Below are positions 23,037-31,341 of a stretch of DNA of 64,000 nucleotides, one piece after another. Each line of letters begins with the position of its first letter. Within the stretch, counting starts at the first letter, position 1. The position numbers and the translations under genes are program-made. Below the pieces are notes generated by a model, which searched no databases, was not told the DNA's origin, and saw only the letters and a list, made by a program, of their open reading frames with translations. The stretch lies in NCBI GenBank assembly GCA_963788975.1, contig CAWBIJ010000001.1:232275-296274 (forward strand), written 5' to 3'. Origin of the DNA: VRUE01 sp963788975 (GTDB taxonomy: Bacteria; Actinomycetota; Thermoleophilia; Solirubrobacterales; 70-9).

Positions 23037-24043
23037 GGAAGGTCGGCAAGTACGTAGTCGAGCAGCGCCCGGCCGTGGTCGGAGGCGACGGCGACGTCGT
23101 CGGCGCTGACTCGGGCTCGGTGCAGGGATTGCATGCGCAGGACGTCTCCGTCAGCGCGGTTGTTGGGGAAGATGCCGGAGTAGGAGACGCCCAGGCGCTC
23201 TAGGTGGTCGGCGAGGAGCGCTGTCGCCGGATCCTCCAGCGGCAGATCGAGGTAGACCGCGTCCAGCCCGACGCGGTGGAAGAGGTGATGGCGCTCTGCC
23301 GCGACGACGGCCTCCAGATCCTTACCAGGCGAAGTAGCAGTGAGCAGCGCCAGGTTGTGGTCGGCGTCAACCTCGACTTGCAACTCGGTTCGCTCCGCCG
23401 GCACTGCATCGGCCGGAGGCTCGGCGAGCGTTCCGCGCAGCTCGCACAACTCCAGCGTCTGCTCGACGATTTCGCGGTGGCTCTCCGGCGCGTAGACCGG
23501 ACGCTCGTGGCCGTCGTTCAGCTTGGCATAAAAGAGCGCTGCCGACTGGCGCTGTGGCCGCTGTTCGTCGGCCGCGTCGTTGGCAACCGAGGCGGGAATC
23601 CAGCCGAGCAGGAAGCCGGTCTCGTGCGCGCCCAGCTCGACGTTTGCCCGCTGGCTGTAGGGGTGCGCCGCGGTCGCCTCGCTGAACATGCCGGCCATCC
23701 CCTGCTCACGCGCCCAGTCCATCAGGTGGCGCTTGGTCCGCGTGAAGAGATGTTGCCCGCGCGCGGCCGGCATCGTCACCGCTTGGCCTGAGTGCCCCAC
23801 CGCATCACCGGCCACCGCAAGGCTCATTCCCTCGTGGCAGAGCAGCGCCCCGGCTGGCGACTCGGCCACGCACGAGACATAGGTCCCCGCCGCCAGCCGC
23901 GCCGAGACCTCTTCGGAGTCGTAGACCCAGCGCACGTCGTAGGTCTCCCCGTAAGCCACTCGGATCGCCTCGCTCAGAACCTCACCCTCGCCTGGTTCGA
24001 GGAAGCGGAACCGCACTTCGGTATCGCTGCTGGACTGGTTCAC
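23033..24043 (-). CDS. GNAT-superfamily acetyltransferase-like protein with C-terminal extension
   Basis: 336 aa. The N-terminal ~190 residues resemble a GNAT domain (RFLEPGEGEVLSEAIRVAYGETYDVRWVYDSEEV is split here at 20: RFLEPGEGEVLSEAIRVAYG). They also contain a motif-A-like stretch HSGQAVTMPAARGQHLFTRT and CCAT-like AHPYSQRANVELG. The remaining ~145 residues include a second alpha/beta unit (ELQVEVDADHNLALL, HRVGLDAVYLDLPLEDPA) with no name I can give. Similar proteins occur next to RsbW-like kinases, hinting at a regulatory role, but that is inference. It ends on top of the sigH stop and begins 22 bases from tRNA-Thr. Confidence 0.65.
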   Translation of the reverse strand: MNQSSSDTEVRFRFLEPGEGEVLSEAIRVAYGETYDVRWVYDSEEVSARLAAGTYVSCVAESPAGALLCHEGMSLAVAGDAVGHSGQAVTMPAARGQHLFTRTKRHLMDWAREQGMAGMFSEATAAHPYSQRANVELGAHETGFLLGWIPASVANDAADEQRPQRQSAALFYAKLNDGHERPVYAPESHREIVEQTLELCELRGTLAEPPADAVPAERTELQVEVDADHNLALLTATSPGKDLEAVVAAERHHLFHRVGLDAVYLDLPLEDPATALLADHLERLGVSYSGIFPNNRADGDVLRMQSLHRARVSADDVAVASDHGRALLDYVLADLP

Positions 24044-24064
24044 GCCGTCTATATTCGGCAGCCT

Positions 24065-24137
24065 GCCCGCCTAGCTCAACTGGTAGAGCACCGCTCTTGT
24101 AAAGCGGAGGTTTCCGGTTCGATCCCGGAGGCGGGCT
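24065..24137 (+). tRNA. tRNA-Thr (anticodon TGT)
   Basis: Full cloverleaf: acceptor GCCCGCC pairs with GGCGGGC; D-arm AGCTCAACTGGTAGAGC; anticodon stem CCGCT/AGCGG with loop CTTGTAA (TGT, threonine); T-arm TCCGGTTCGATCCCGGA; discriminator T. CCA is not encoded. Confidence 0.97.
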
Positions 24138-24147
24138 TCTGGGAGAG

Positions 24148-25554
24148 TCAGCTTGCCTCTTTGCCGTTGCCGAGTACACGGGCCTTCTCGGCGGCAAACT
24201 CCTCGTCGCTGAGAGTGCCCTTTTCGTGCAGGGTGCCGAGGCGCTCGAGGCGTTCAAGGCGGGAGTCCTCTGCGAGCTTGCCGTCTCCCGCATCGTCCCC
24301 CGGCTCGCCTCCAGCTGTGTCTCCTCCTATGGAGCGAGCTGACTCCCGGGCGGAATCGCGCAGCTTCGCCGCCCGCTCACCCAGGTTTGCGTCCTTGACG
24401 GCGCCGACCATGCGGTCGCGGGTGCGGCCGAAGACGTCGCTGAACTCCGCGTCGGGGAATTCCTCGGCAGTCTGTTTGCGCAGCTCGTGGACGCCGAGCG
24501 CCATCATCGCGGCGACGATCAGCGTGGTGAGGAAGGAGCGCAGGTTTTGGGTCGGGGCCGAGAGGAAATAGATGCCAATCAGGACTGCCAGGCCGGCGTA
24601 GACGTAGGCGACATGATCTCGCAGCACCGGGGCGGCCGTCCTGCGGGTGGCACGGGCGGAGGAGACGGGGGAGCCGAGCCAGCCGGCGAGCACCGCCAGG
24701 GCGCCGAAGACGATCACCGTTGTCGCGATGCTGATCATCAGCGAGGTCGAGATCGACCATGCCCGGTCAGCCGCCGGCCTGATGCTCTCGTCGACGACCA
24801 GCTGGTCGAGGACGATGCCTCCCGTCGCCTGACGGGCGACGATCACGGCGAAGCCGGCGGCGATCAACCCGACGCCGCAGAAGAGCACCGTCACCCAGCG
24901 CCCATCGCGGGAGAGGTAGACGGCGAGGCCGAAGGTGAGCAGTGTGAGGGTCGAGAGAACCAGCGCCAGCCCCTTGATCGCAGCCGTGATGTTCTGCGCT
25001 GTATCCAGCTCGTCGGAGCGCAGGATCGTGATCTGCCCGGCGTCAGGCGGCAGCCTTTCGGCGAGGTCGGCTCCGATCCCGACCTGGTCGGCTAGGTTCG
25101 TTACCAGGGTGCCGAGCTGCAGCTTCACCGTCCCTTCTTCGGTGGAGACGGCGCCTTTGCGCTCCTCCAGCACGGCAACGAGTTCTTCGTGCGCGGTCCG
25201 GTTCGCTTCTTCCCAGAGGCTTTGCGCCGTAGACGTCTTCAGCACCTCGTTGGCGCCGTCGCCGGCGACCTGGCGCAGCCCGCCTGAGATGGGTCCGGCG
25301 AGCTCCTTGGTATCGCCTGGCAGCCTCTCGCTGAGTTCTTGCTCGACGTCAACGTTTTCGTAGAGCTGGTCGACCAGGTAGTCGGCGAGGGCGGTGCGGA
25401 TCGCTTCGTCCTGGATCAGCCGGTCGCTGGTCTCGACCCAGTCGTCGGTGTTGAGCGCCTGCCGCTCGACCCAGATCGCGAAGACGCTGAGGAAGGCGAG
25501 CACCGAGCCGAGGGCTACCAGGGCCTTGACCGTGCGACGGCGTCCGCGACTCAT
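24148..25554 (-). CDS. Multi-pass membrane protein with C-terminal SHOCT domain
   Basis: 468 aa. One membrane helix at residues ~9-27 (VKALVALGSVLAFLSVFAIW), a ~170-residue extracytoplasmic region rich in Asp/Glu (NTDDWVETSDRLIQDEAIRT), then four further helices between about 190 and 360. A hydrophilic region leads to a SHOCT motif (LERLERLGTLHEKGTLSDEE), a short helical oligomerisation module. The large outer domain with DDWV and IRTALADYLVDQL is common in actinobacterial membrane proteins of unknown function. Encoded on the minus strand; it ends 10 bases from tRNA-Thr. Confidence 0.75.
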   Translation of the reverse strand: MSRGRRRTVKALVALGSVLAFLSVFAIWVERQALNTDDWVETSDRLIQDEAIRTALADYLVDQLYENVDVEQELSERLPGDTKELAGPISGGLRQVAGDGANEVLKTSTAQSLWEEANRTAHEELVAVLEERKGAVSTEEGTVKLQLGTLVTNLADQVGIGADLAERLPPDAGQITILRSDELDTAQNITAAIKGLALVLSTLTLLTFGLAVYLSRDGRWVTVLFCGVGLIAAGFAVIVARQATGGIVLDQLVVDESIRPAADRAWSISTSLMISIATTVIVFGALAVLAGWLGSPVSSARATRRTAAPVLRDHVAYVYAGLAVLIGIYFLSAPTQNLRSFLTTLIVAAMMALGVHELRKQTAEEFPDAEFSDVFGRTRDRMVGAVKDANLGERAAKLRDSARESARSIGGDTAGGEPGDDAGDGKLAEDSRLERLERLGTLHEKGTLSDEEFAAEKARVLGNGKEAS

Positions 25555-25580
25555 TCCAGGAGGATGCTATACGTGACCTA

Positions 25581-26498
25581 GTGAAGCTCGAGGGAATTCA
25601 CCACATCACCGCGATCACCGCCGACGCGCAGCGCAACGTCGATTTCTACGCCGGCGTACTCGGCCTGCGCCTCGTCAAGAAGACCGTTAACCAGGACAAC
25701 CCGACCGTCTACCACCTCTTCTTCGCCGATGAGAAGGGCAGCGCGGGGTCCGACCTCACATTCTTCGAGTTTCCGGGGGTCGCGCCGGGGCGGCCTGGAG
25801 CGGGGACGGTGCACCGGATCGTCTGGCGCGTCGGCTCGATCGAGTCGCTCGACTTCTGGGAGGAGCGGCTCGGCAAGCATGGCATCGAGTCAGAGCGGGC
25901 CGGGGCCGGCCTGCGCTTCTCCGACCCCGAGGGTCTCGATCACGAGCTCGCGGTCGTGGAGGTTGAGGACGAGCCGTTGATCGCGGAGCACCCCGAGGTC
26001 CCGGCCAAGCTCGCCCTCCAAGGCTTCCACGCCGTCTGCGCCTACAGCGCTGCCCCCGACGTCAGCCGCCGCCTGCTGGAAGCGCTCGAGTTCGAGCTCG
26101 CCGGCGAGGGCTGGGAAGCCCGCGGGGAGAGTCGCGGTGGCCTCTACGTGATCGAGGAGGCGCCGACCGAGCCGGCGAGCCAGGGCGCGGGCAGCGTCCA
26201 CCACGTCGCCTGGGCCTCGAAGATGGACGAGCACGAGTCATGGCGCGAGCGCGCGACCGGCGCCGGCGCTCAGCCGACCCCGGTGATCGACCGCTTCTAC
26301 TTCCGCTCGATCTACTTCCGCGAGCCGAGCGGCGTGCTCTTCGAGATCGCCACGCTCGGGCCCGGCTTCACGGTCGACGAGCCGCTTGAGCACCTGGGGG
26401 AGAAGCTCTCCCTGCCGCCCGATTTCGAGCACCTGAGGGCCGAGGTGGAACCGAACCTGCGGCCGGTCGTCAACCCGCGCACCGTCGCCGCGGAGTGA
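25581..26498 (+). CDS. VOC-family ring-cleaving dioxygenase (hydroquinone/catechol type, MhqO-like)
   Basis: Two glyoxalase/VOC modules in 305 aa. Module 1 (residues 1-150): GIHHITAITADAQRNVDFYA and VYHLFFADEKGSAGSDLTFF. Module 2: LQGFHAVCAYSA, VHHVAWAS and FYFRSIYFREPSGVLFEIAT. The metal triad fits His (HHIT), His (VHHVAW) and Glu (LFEIAT). Closest in style to MhqO/LinE-type extradiol enzymes that open hydroquinones. GTG 25581 starts 26 bases from the divergent SHOCT gene. The stop overlaps the next start by four bases, so it works with that dehydrogenase. Confidence 0.82.
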   Translation: MKLEGIHHITAITADAQRNVDFYAGVLGLRLVKKTVNQDNPTVYHLFFADEKGSAGSDLTFFEFPGVAPGRPGAGTVHRIVWRVGSIESLDFWEERLGKHGIESERAGAGLRFSDPEGLDHELAVVEVEDEPLIAEHPEVPAKLALQGFHAVCAYSAAPDVSRRLLEALEFELAGEGWEARGESRGGLYVIEEAPTEPASQGAGSVHHVAWASKMDEHESWRERATGAGAQPTPVIDRFYFRSIYFREPSGVLFEIATLGPGFTVDEPLEHLGEKLSLPPDFEHLRAEVEPNLRPVVNPRTVAAE

Positions 26499-27502
26499 AC
26501 GGCGGCGACTTCGTCTGGCGCGATGCCGGGCGGACGGTCGTCTTCCGCGACAACGGCGTCGAGCAAGCCCCGCGACTGTTGGCTGAGAACGGCTTCGAGC
26601 CGTTCGAGCTGCTGACCACCTCCCGGGCCCTGGCGGGGGCTCCCGCGCTGGCCGGCGCGGCGGCACGGGTGCACGAGCTCGGTCCGGGTGCGGTGCCGGA
26701 GGCAGCGGCGGCGCTGCTCGACACGGTGGAGTCGTCGAGCCTGGTCGCGCTCGGCGGCGGCCGCACGATCGACGTCGCGAAGGCGATCGCTGCGGTCGGT
26801 GGCGCCCGTGTGGCGGCGATCCCGACGACGATGTCCGGCGCCGAGATGACTGGGATCCACCGCTTGCCCGCCGGCGCCGAGGATCGCGTCGACTCACTCG
26901 TGCGCCCGGCGTTGGTGATCGCCGACCCGGCCGTGATGACCAGCCAGCCCGAGCGGCAGCTGCGAGCGAGCTCGATGAACGCTCTAGCCCACGGCGCCGA
27001 CTCGCTCTACACGCTCTTCGCCAATCCCGTCTCGCAGATGGCCGCCCTGCGCGGGGCGGAGCTGATCGCGACCTCGCTCGACCAGGAGCCGGCCGAACGC
27101 GACAGCGCCGGGTTGGCGCTCGGCTCGATCCTCTGCGGCTACGCGATCGACTCGGGCATGTTCGCCGTCCACCACGTCGCCTGCCAGACCTTGGTGCGAG
27201 TCTGCGGCAGCGCGCACGCCGAGACCAACGCCGCGATCCTGCCGCGCGCGATGGCCTTCATGGTCCCCCGCGCTCCCGACGGCCTCGAGCCCCTCTGCGC
27301 CTCCCTCGGGACAACGCCTGACCGGATCGAGCCACGCGTCCTGGAGCTGGGCGGCAACCCACCGGGCCTTGGCAATGTCGGCGCCGACCGCTCGAAGCTG
27401 GACGATGCCCTCGACTCGATGCTCCTTCGGCCGGAGCTCGCCTTTACGCCCGAACCGCCGACGCGAGATGACCTTCAGGAAATGATCGAGCGCGCCTGGT
27501 AG
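26495..27502 (+). CDS. Iron-containing alcohol dehydrogenase, maleylacetate reductase-like
   Basis: 335 aa. The NAD-binding part has VALGGGRTIDVAKAIAA and AIPTTMSGAEMTGIHRL; the metal-binding part includes LRASSMNALAHGADSL and, further on, HHVACQTLVRVCGSAHAETN. The small size and ATPTTxSGxE-like motif are those of maleylacetate reductases, which reduce the product of hydroquinone/hydroxyquinol ring cleavage to 3-oxoadipate. Direct coupling (GTGA overlap) to a ring-cleaving dioxygenase supports that role. A maleylacetate isomer or other 2-oxo-unsaturated acid as substrate is possible. Confidence 0.78.
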   Translation: MNGGDFVWRDAGRTVVFRDNGVEQAPRLLAENGFEPFELLTTSRALAGAPALAGAAARVHELGPGAVPEAAAALLDTVESSSLVALGGGRTIDVAKAIAAVGGARVAAIPTTMSGAEMTGIHRLPAGAEDRVDSLVRPALVIADPAVMTSQPERQLRASSMNALAHGADSLYTLFANPVSQMAALRGAELIATSLDQEPAERDSAGLALGSILCGYAIDSGMFAVHHVACQTLVRVCGSAHAETNAAILPRAMAFMVPRAPDGLEPLCASLGTTPDRIEPRVLELGGNPPGLGNVGADRSKLDDALDSMLLRPELAFTPEPPTRDDLQEMIERAW

Positions 27503-27547
27503 CGGGCGTCGGGGTAACTGTCGACCATCGTCCGTGTAGCGCTCTGC

Positions 27548-29212
27548 ATGGATGCAGTGCGACTCCAGCGATACCACGAGTACACGCGCCGCCACGGAGT
27601 CAACCGCGCCATGTACTTGCTGGCGCGGATCTTCATGACGCCGTTCTTCCTCGTCTACTTCCGCTATGCCCGGGCCGGGCGGGAGCACGCCCGTCTCGAC
27701 GGTGGCCTGATCGTCGCCTCCAACCACCGCAGCTTCCTCGACCCCTTCGCGATCGGCGGCGTCCTACCCTGGCGGCGGCCGATGAACTACGTCGCCAAGG
27801 TTGAGCTGTTCGAGCGCCGCTGGCAGGCCTGGCTGCTCTCGCGACTGGGGGCCTTCCCGATCCGCCGCGGCGAGTCGGATGAGAACTCGGTCGAGACCGC
27901 GCGAGTCGTGGTCGAAAGGGGCGGCGCCGTCTGCATCTTCCCCGAGGGGACGCGGATCCGTCGCGGGTCGCTCGCCGAGCCGAAGCGCGGCGTCGGCCGG
28001 CTGGCACTCGAAACCGGGGCTCCAGTGGTCCCCGCGGCCGTGCTCGGGACCGAGCACGTGCGCCGGGGCTGGCGCATTCGCCCGCGCAAGGTGGAGGTGC
28101 GCCTCGGCAAGGCAATCACTTTCCCGCGTGCCACCCGTCCCTCGCCGGGGCTGGCGGAAACAGTGACCGCGCGGATCTGGCCCAGCGTCGAGCTGCAGTG
28201 GGAGGCGATGGGGGGACTGCCGCCGATGCGGCGTGCCGCCGTGATCGGCGCCGGCAGCTGGGGAACGGCGGTCGCGGTCCTGCTAGCTCGCGGCGGGCTC
28301 GAGGTCCAGCTCGGCGCCCGCACCGCCGAGCAGGCGGCCGAGATTGACACCGACGGCGAGAACCGCCGCTACCTGGAGGGAGTGCCATTGCCGGACATGG
28401 TGCGGGTGCGGCAGGCTTCGGAAATCGAGCTGGCGGGGCTTGACCTCGTCTGCCTGGCGATCCCCTCCGCCTCGTTGCCGCAGGCCGTGGGTGCCATTGC
28501 CGACCGGGTCGGTGCCCGCACCTCGCTGCTGCTGCTGACCAAGGGAATGGTCTCGCCGTTGGGTCAGCTGCCAGCCGAGTACGTGGGGGAGAGGGTCCGC
28601 GCTCGGGCGATTGCCTGCCTCGGCGGCCCGGCCCATGCGCGCGAGGCGGTCTCGGGCTCGGCCGCGCTCGTCCTCGGCTCCGCCGATCCGGACCTGCGCG
28701 ACCAGCTCGGCGAGGTTTTCGACCACGCGGGGCTCGTCTGCGAGCGCTCACGCGACGTGGTCGGGGTCGAGATGGCGGGGGCGGCGAAGAATGCCGCCGC
28801 GCTTGCTGCCGCGGCGGCCGAGCCGCACGGGCTCAACGCCGCTGGGATCGCCGCGGCGGAGGTTTGGCGCGAGTGCATCGAGCACTCGATCCGCCGTGGG
28901 GCCGAGCTCGAGACCTTCTCCGGCCTGGCCGGGGTCGGGGACCTGACGGCGACGGTGATGGCGCCGGCTGGGCGCAACCGCCGCGCTGGCGAGCTGCTCG
29001 GCGGCGGTACCCCCGCGGATGAGATCCCGGGTCTGATCGGACAGGCTTCGGAGGGCCTTGACGCGGCGCCGCTGCTGGCCAATGCCGTGGCCGCCGGGGG
29101 CGGCAAGGCCGAGGCCCTGGAAGGTCTCGCGGCACTGATCCGCGGCGAGATCGACGCCGATGCTTGGGTGGCGTGCCTGCGCCGGGTGGAGCAGTCGAGG
29201 AGGGCGGCATGA
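27548..29212 (+). CDS. Fusion of 1-acylglycerol-3-phosphate acyltransferase (PlsC) and glycerol-3-phosphate dehydrogenase (GpsA)
   Basis: One uninterrupted 554-codon frame. Residues ~1-220: PlsC with a membrane-associating N-helix (YLLARIFMTPFFLVYFRYA), SNHRSFLD (H60-x4-D65) and FPEGTR (131-136). Residues 227-554: GpsA with AAVIGAGSWGTAVAVLLA (Rossmann), LLLTKGM, CLGGPAHAREAV, MAGAAKNAAALAAAAA (catalytic Lys region) and SGLAGVGDLTATV. GpsA makes sn-glycerol-3-phosphate; PlsC adds the second acyl chain to make phosphatidic acid. The linker is only a few residues, and ATG 28226 (residue 227) could start GpsA alone. Both halves retain key residues. Confidence 0.9.
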   Translation: MDAVRLQRYHEYTRRHGVNRAMYLLARIFMTPFFLVYFRYARAGREHARLDGGLIVASNHRSFLDPFAIGGVLPWRRPMNYVAKVELFERRWQAWLLSRLGAFPIRRGESDENSVETARVVVERGGAVCIFPEGTRIRRGSLAEPKRGVGRLALETGAPVVPAAVLGTEHVRRGWRIRPRKVEVRLGKAITFPRATRPSPGLAETVTARIWPSVELQWEAMGGLPPMRRAAVIGAGSWGTAVAVLLARGGLEVQLGARTAEQAAEIDTDGENRRYLEGVPLPDMVRVRQASEIELAGLDLVCLAIPSASLPQAVGAIADRVGARTSLLLLTKGMVSPLGQLPAEYVGERVRARAIACLGGPAHAREAVSGSAALVLGSADPDLRDQLGEVFDHAGLVCERSRDVVGVEMAGAAKNAAALAAAAAEPHGLNAAGIAAAEVWRECIEHSIRRGAELETFSGLAGVGDLTATVMAPAGRNRRAGELLGGGTPADEIPGLIGQASEGLDAAPLLANAVAAGGGKAEALEGLAALIRGEIDADAWVACLRRVEQSRRAA

Positions 29213-29230
29213 GGGGAATAGGCTTGATCC

Positions 29231-29794
29231 GTGAGCGAGGACGAGAAGGAGAACGTCGAGCCGGCGAGCCTCGATCCGGAGGCGAAGGCCGAGCTAGACC
29301 GGGCTTTCGAGGACCTCTACCGCACCCACCTGCGCGACATCTACTCCTACGCCTACTACCGGGTCGGCAACCAGCACGACGCCGAGGATCTCACCGAGCA
29401 GGCTTTTCTTCAGGCGTATCGCCACTTCGACCGCGCCCGGCGCGAGTCGAACGGCCGTCCTCTACGTCCTTGGCTGATCCGGATCGCGCACAACCTCGCC
29501 TCCAACTACTACCGGGACCGCTCGCGCCGGCCGCAGACCCCGCTCGAGAGCACCGAGCCGATCGCCGCCCGTCACGGCACCGAGGCGATCGCCGAGGGCC
29601 GCGAGGAGCTGCGGCAGGTGATGGAGCACCTCGACAAGCTTCCGGACGACCGGCGCGAGGCGCTGATCATGCGCTTCGCCCTCGGCATGGACAACCGCGA
29701 GATCGCTCGTGCCCTGGGCCGCACCGATGGCGCGACCAAGGTTCTGATCCACCGGGCGATCAAGCAACTGCAGGAGGAGATGAGCGATGAGTGA
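29231..29794 (+). CDS. RNA polymerase sigma factor, ECF-type
   Basis: 187 aa. Region 2 (residues ~25-95) contains FEDLYRTHLRDIYSYAYYRV, NQHDAEDLTEQAFLQAY and PWLIRIAHNLASNYYRDRSR. Region 4 (~130-180) has LPDDRREALIMRFALGMDNR and IARALGRTDGATKVLIHRA. An acidic N-terminal tail precedes it. GTG 29231 with an AGGCTTG upstream. The following membrane protein overlaps by eight bases, the usual layout of an ECF/anti-sigma pair. Confidence 0.9.
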   Translation: MSEDEKENVEPASLDPEAKAELDRAFEDLYRTHLRDIYSYAYYRVGNQHDAEDLTEQAFLQAYRHFDRARRESNGRPLRPWLIRIAHNLASNYYRDRSRRPQTPLESTEPIAARHGTEAIAEGREELRQVMEHLDKLPDDRREALIMRFALGMDNREIARALGRTDGATKVLIHRAIKQLQEEMSDE

Positions 29795-30098
29795 AGTCGA
29801 GCGGCTTCTCGCCGACGCCCTGCGCCCGATCGAGCCGCCGGAGCGACTCTCCGGACGGGTGGAGGACACCCTCACCGCCGTCACCGCGGCCGCCGCCGAG
29901 GAGCTCTCCGACTGGGCGGAGGAGCTCTCCGAGAGTGAGCTGCACTCTCTACGCGACCCGCGCAACTGGGTGCGTCCGGTGGTCGCGGTCGGCGTCGGCG
30001 GCGTAGCCACGGGTGCACTGGTCCTGCTCGAGGCTCGCCGGCGTGGTCGCCAGCAGGCCAGTGGGCGAATCCGGGCCCTCACCGAGCGCATCAGGTAG
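29787..30098 (+). CDS. Small single-pass membrane protein, possible anti-sigma partner
   Basis: 103 aa, starting inside the last codons of the ECF sigma gene (translational coupling). An acidic helical N-terminal half (VERLLADALRPIEPPERLSG, ELSDWAEELSESELHSL), one membrane helix near residues 63-81 (VRPVVAVGVGGVATGALVLL) and a basic tail. Topology fits an anti-sigma factor with cytoplasmic N-terminus, but there is no recognisable anti-sigma domain or Zn motif. The C-tail-like arrangement also resembles DUF3618-type proteins. Confidence 0.65.
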   Translation: MSEVERLLADALRPIEPPERLSGRVEDTLTAVTAAAAEELSDWAEELSESELHSLRDPRNWVRPVVAVGVGGVATGALVLLEARRRGRQQASGRIRALTERIR

Positions 30099-30133
30099 GA
30101 GCGATCGGCGGGATCCGGGCAGTGCTTCGCCGC

Positions 30134-30547
30134 TCAGCGCGGCTCGACCTCGACCGGGCAGTTGACGGTGTTGGCGATGAAGCAGCGCTCGTGCGCGCGG
30201 TGGTGCAGCGACTCGAGCTGGGTCCCGCCGACCTCGCCCTCGAAGGCGACGCGGGGGCGCAGCACGACGCGGGTGAACCGCTCGCCGTCCAGCGTACCCT
30301 CGGCCTCGTCCTCATATGAGGTCACCCGCACGCCCTCGCCGCGGGCCAGGGCGAGGAACCAGAGCATGTGGCAGGTCGAGAGCGAGGCGACGAACAGCTC
30401 CTCGGGGTCGGCCTTGCTGCCGTCCCCGCCGAACTCGGGTGCGCTGGAGGCGGCGATCCGCTGACCGGCGAGCTCGACCGTGTGGGCGCGAGCGTCGTCG
30501 GGGTCGGCGTCCCAGCTGACTTTGGCGTGGTGGAGGCTCGTCTTCAT
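30134..30547 (-). CDS. OsmC family peroxiredoxin-like protein
   Basis: 137 aa from ATG 30547. DPEELFVASLSTCHMLWFLALA holds the first catalytic Cys and conserved Glu (shown in part: ELFVASLSTCHMLWF), and NTVNCPVEVEP the second Cys. These reduce organic hydroperoxides in OsmC/Ohr enzymes. The N-terminal strands (VSWDADPDDARAHTVELAG) and EGTLDGERFTRVVLRP match OsmC of the YhfA type. It overlaps the stop of the truncated dehydrogenase gene upstream by four bases, so the three minus-strand genes 31316-30134 form one unit. Confidence 0.88.
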   Translation of the reverse strand: MKTSLHHAKVSWDADPDDARAHTVELAGQRIAASSAPEFGGDGSKADPEELFVASLSTCHMLWFLALARGEGVRVTSYEDEAEGTLDGERFTRVVLRPRVAFEGEVGGTQLESLHHRAHERCFIANTVNCPVEVEPR

Positions 30548-30855
30548 GACCGCACCACATTCTCCAGTGGCCGCCCGTCGAGCAGGCGCTCGACCTGCTC
30601 GCCGACGATCTCCCATGAGCGGCGGTAGCGGCGCGGGGTGTCGCCGGCCATGTGGGGCGTCAGCAGCAGGTTGGGCGCCGACCAGAGGCGGTCGCCCGCC
30701 TCCAGCACCCTGCGGCTGCGGTAGGGCGGGACCAGGACCTCGACCTTCGGCAGATCGGGATGATCGCCGGGCTGGCGTGGCACCGAGGCCAGCTCGACTC
30801 CCTCCGGCAGCACCAGGGCATCGCGCTCCGGCCGCTCGGCGGCCCAGATCAGCAC
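30544..30855 (-). pseudogene. Internally deleted D-2-hydroxyacid dehydrogenase
   Basis: 103 aa from GTG 30855, which overlaps the stop of the GNAT gene. Residues 1-50 (VLIWAAERPERDALVLPEGV, VEVLVPPYRSRRVLE) look like the start of a 2-hydroxyacid dehydrogenase, and residues ~55-103 (LWSAPNLLLTPHMAGDTPRR, EQVERLLDGRPLENVV) like its very end, with the conserved TPHMAG. The NAD-binding domain and catalytic Arg/Glu, about 200 residues, are missing without loss of frame. It cannot be an active dehydrogenase. Either an in-frame deletion relic or a mini-protein kept for coupling to osmC. Confidence 0.72.
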
Positions 30856-31316
30856 GGCTCCTCCAGCATGCGGATGAAGCGGGCTCTCTCGGTCTGCCGC
30901 GTGTAGCCGACGGCGGACCAGAGCGCGATCGCGTCGTCCTCGTCGCTGCGGACGATCGCCGTCAGCCTGCGGGCGCCCAGGTCGCGCAGCCTCTCCTCGC
31001 CCGCCCGGACCAGCGCGGTGGCGATGCCCCGGCGCCGCCGGTCCGAGTCCACCACGAGTCGGTAAAAGCTGCCGCGCCACCCGTCCCAGCCGACGATCAG
31101 CGAGCCGACCACCACATCACTCGTCACTGCGACGAGCAGCGCATCCCGGTCGCGCCCCAGGAGCGCCTGCAGCGCCTCCTCATCGTCGGTGGTCGAGGCC
31201 GGGCCGCCAGCCTGGCGCCACAGCGCCAAGACCGCGGCGATGTTGGCTTCCGAGGCGCTTCGGATCGACCAGTCCTGCGACTCCCGCTGATCGTCTGGGG
31301 TCTTCGCGGCGCTCAT
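30849..31316 (-). CDS. GNAT family N-acetyltransferase
   Basis: 155 aa from ATG 31316. SIRSASEANIAAVLALWRQA opens the fold. FYRLVVDSDRRRRGIATALV is motif A with the Q/RxxGxG/A acetyl-CoA loop (RRRRGIA), followed by RLTAIVRSDEDDAIALWSAV and GYTRQTERARFIRML (motif B). A small-molecule or N-terminal acetyltransferase; substrate unknown. First gene of the GNAT / deleted dehydrogenase / OsmC unit. Its start is only 24 bp from the divergent SnoaL-like gene. Confidence 0.87.
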   Translation of the reverse strand: MSAAKTPDDQRESQDWSIRSASEANIAAVLALWRQAGGPASTTDDEEALQALLGRDRDALLVAVTSDVVVGSLIVGWDGWRGSFYRLVVDSDRRRRGIATALVRAGEERLRDLGARRLTAIVRSDEDDAIALWSAVGYTRQTERARFIRMLEEPC

Positions 31317-31327
31317 GGTCCGGAGCG

Positions 31328-31341
31328 TAGTCTGGGCCGCG
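31328..31341 (+). promoter_or_regulatory. Candidate -10 for leaderless SnoaL-like gene
   Basis: TAGTCT at 31328-31333 fits TANNNT and would initiate at about 31341, the GTG start codon. No convincing -35. The gap to the divergent gene is 24 bp. Confidence 0.35.

Noticed and set aside
30855..31080. Longer start for the deleted hydroxyacid dehydrogenase
   Set aside because: The extra residues are antisense-type Arg/Gly-rich sequence out of frame with GNAT; GTG 30855 gives the recognisable N-terminus.
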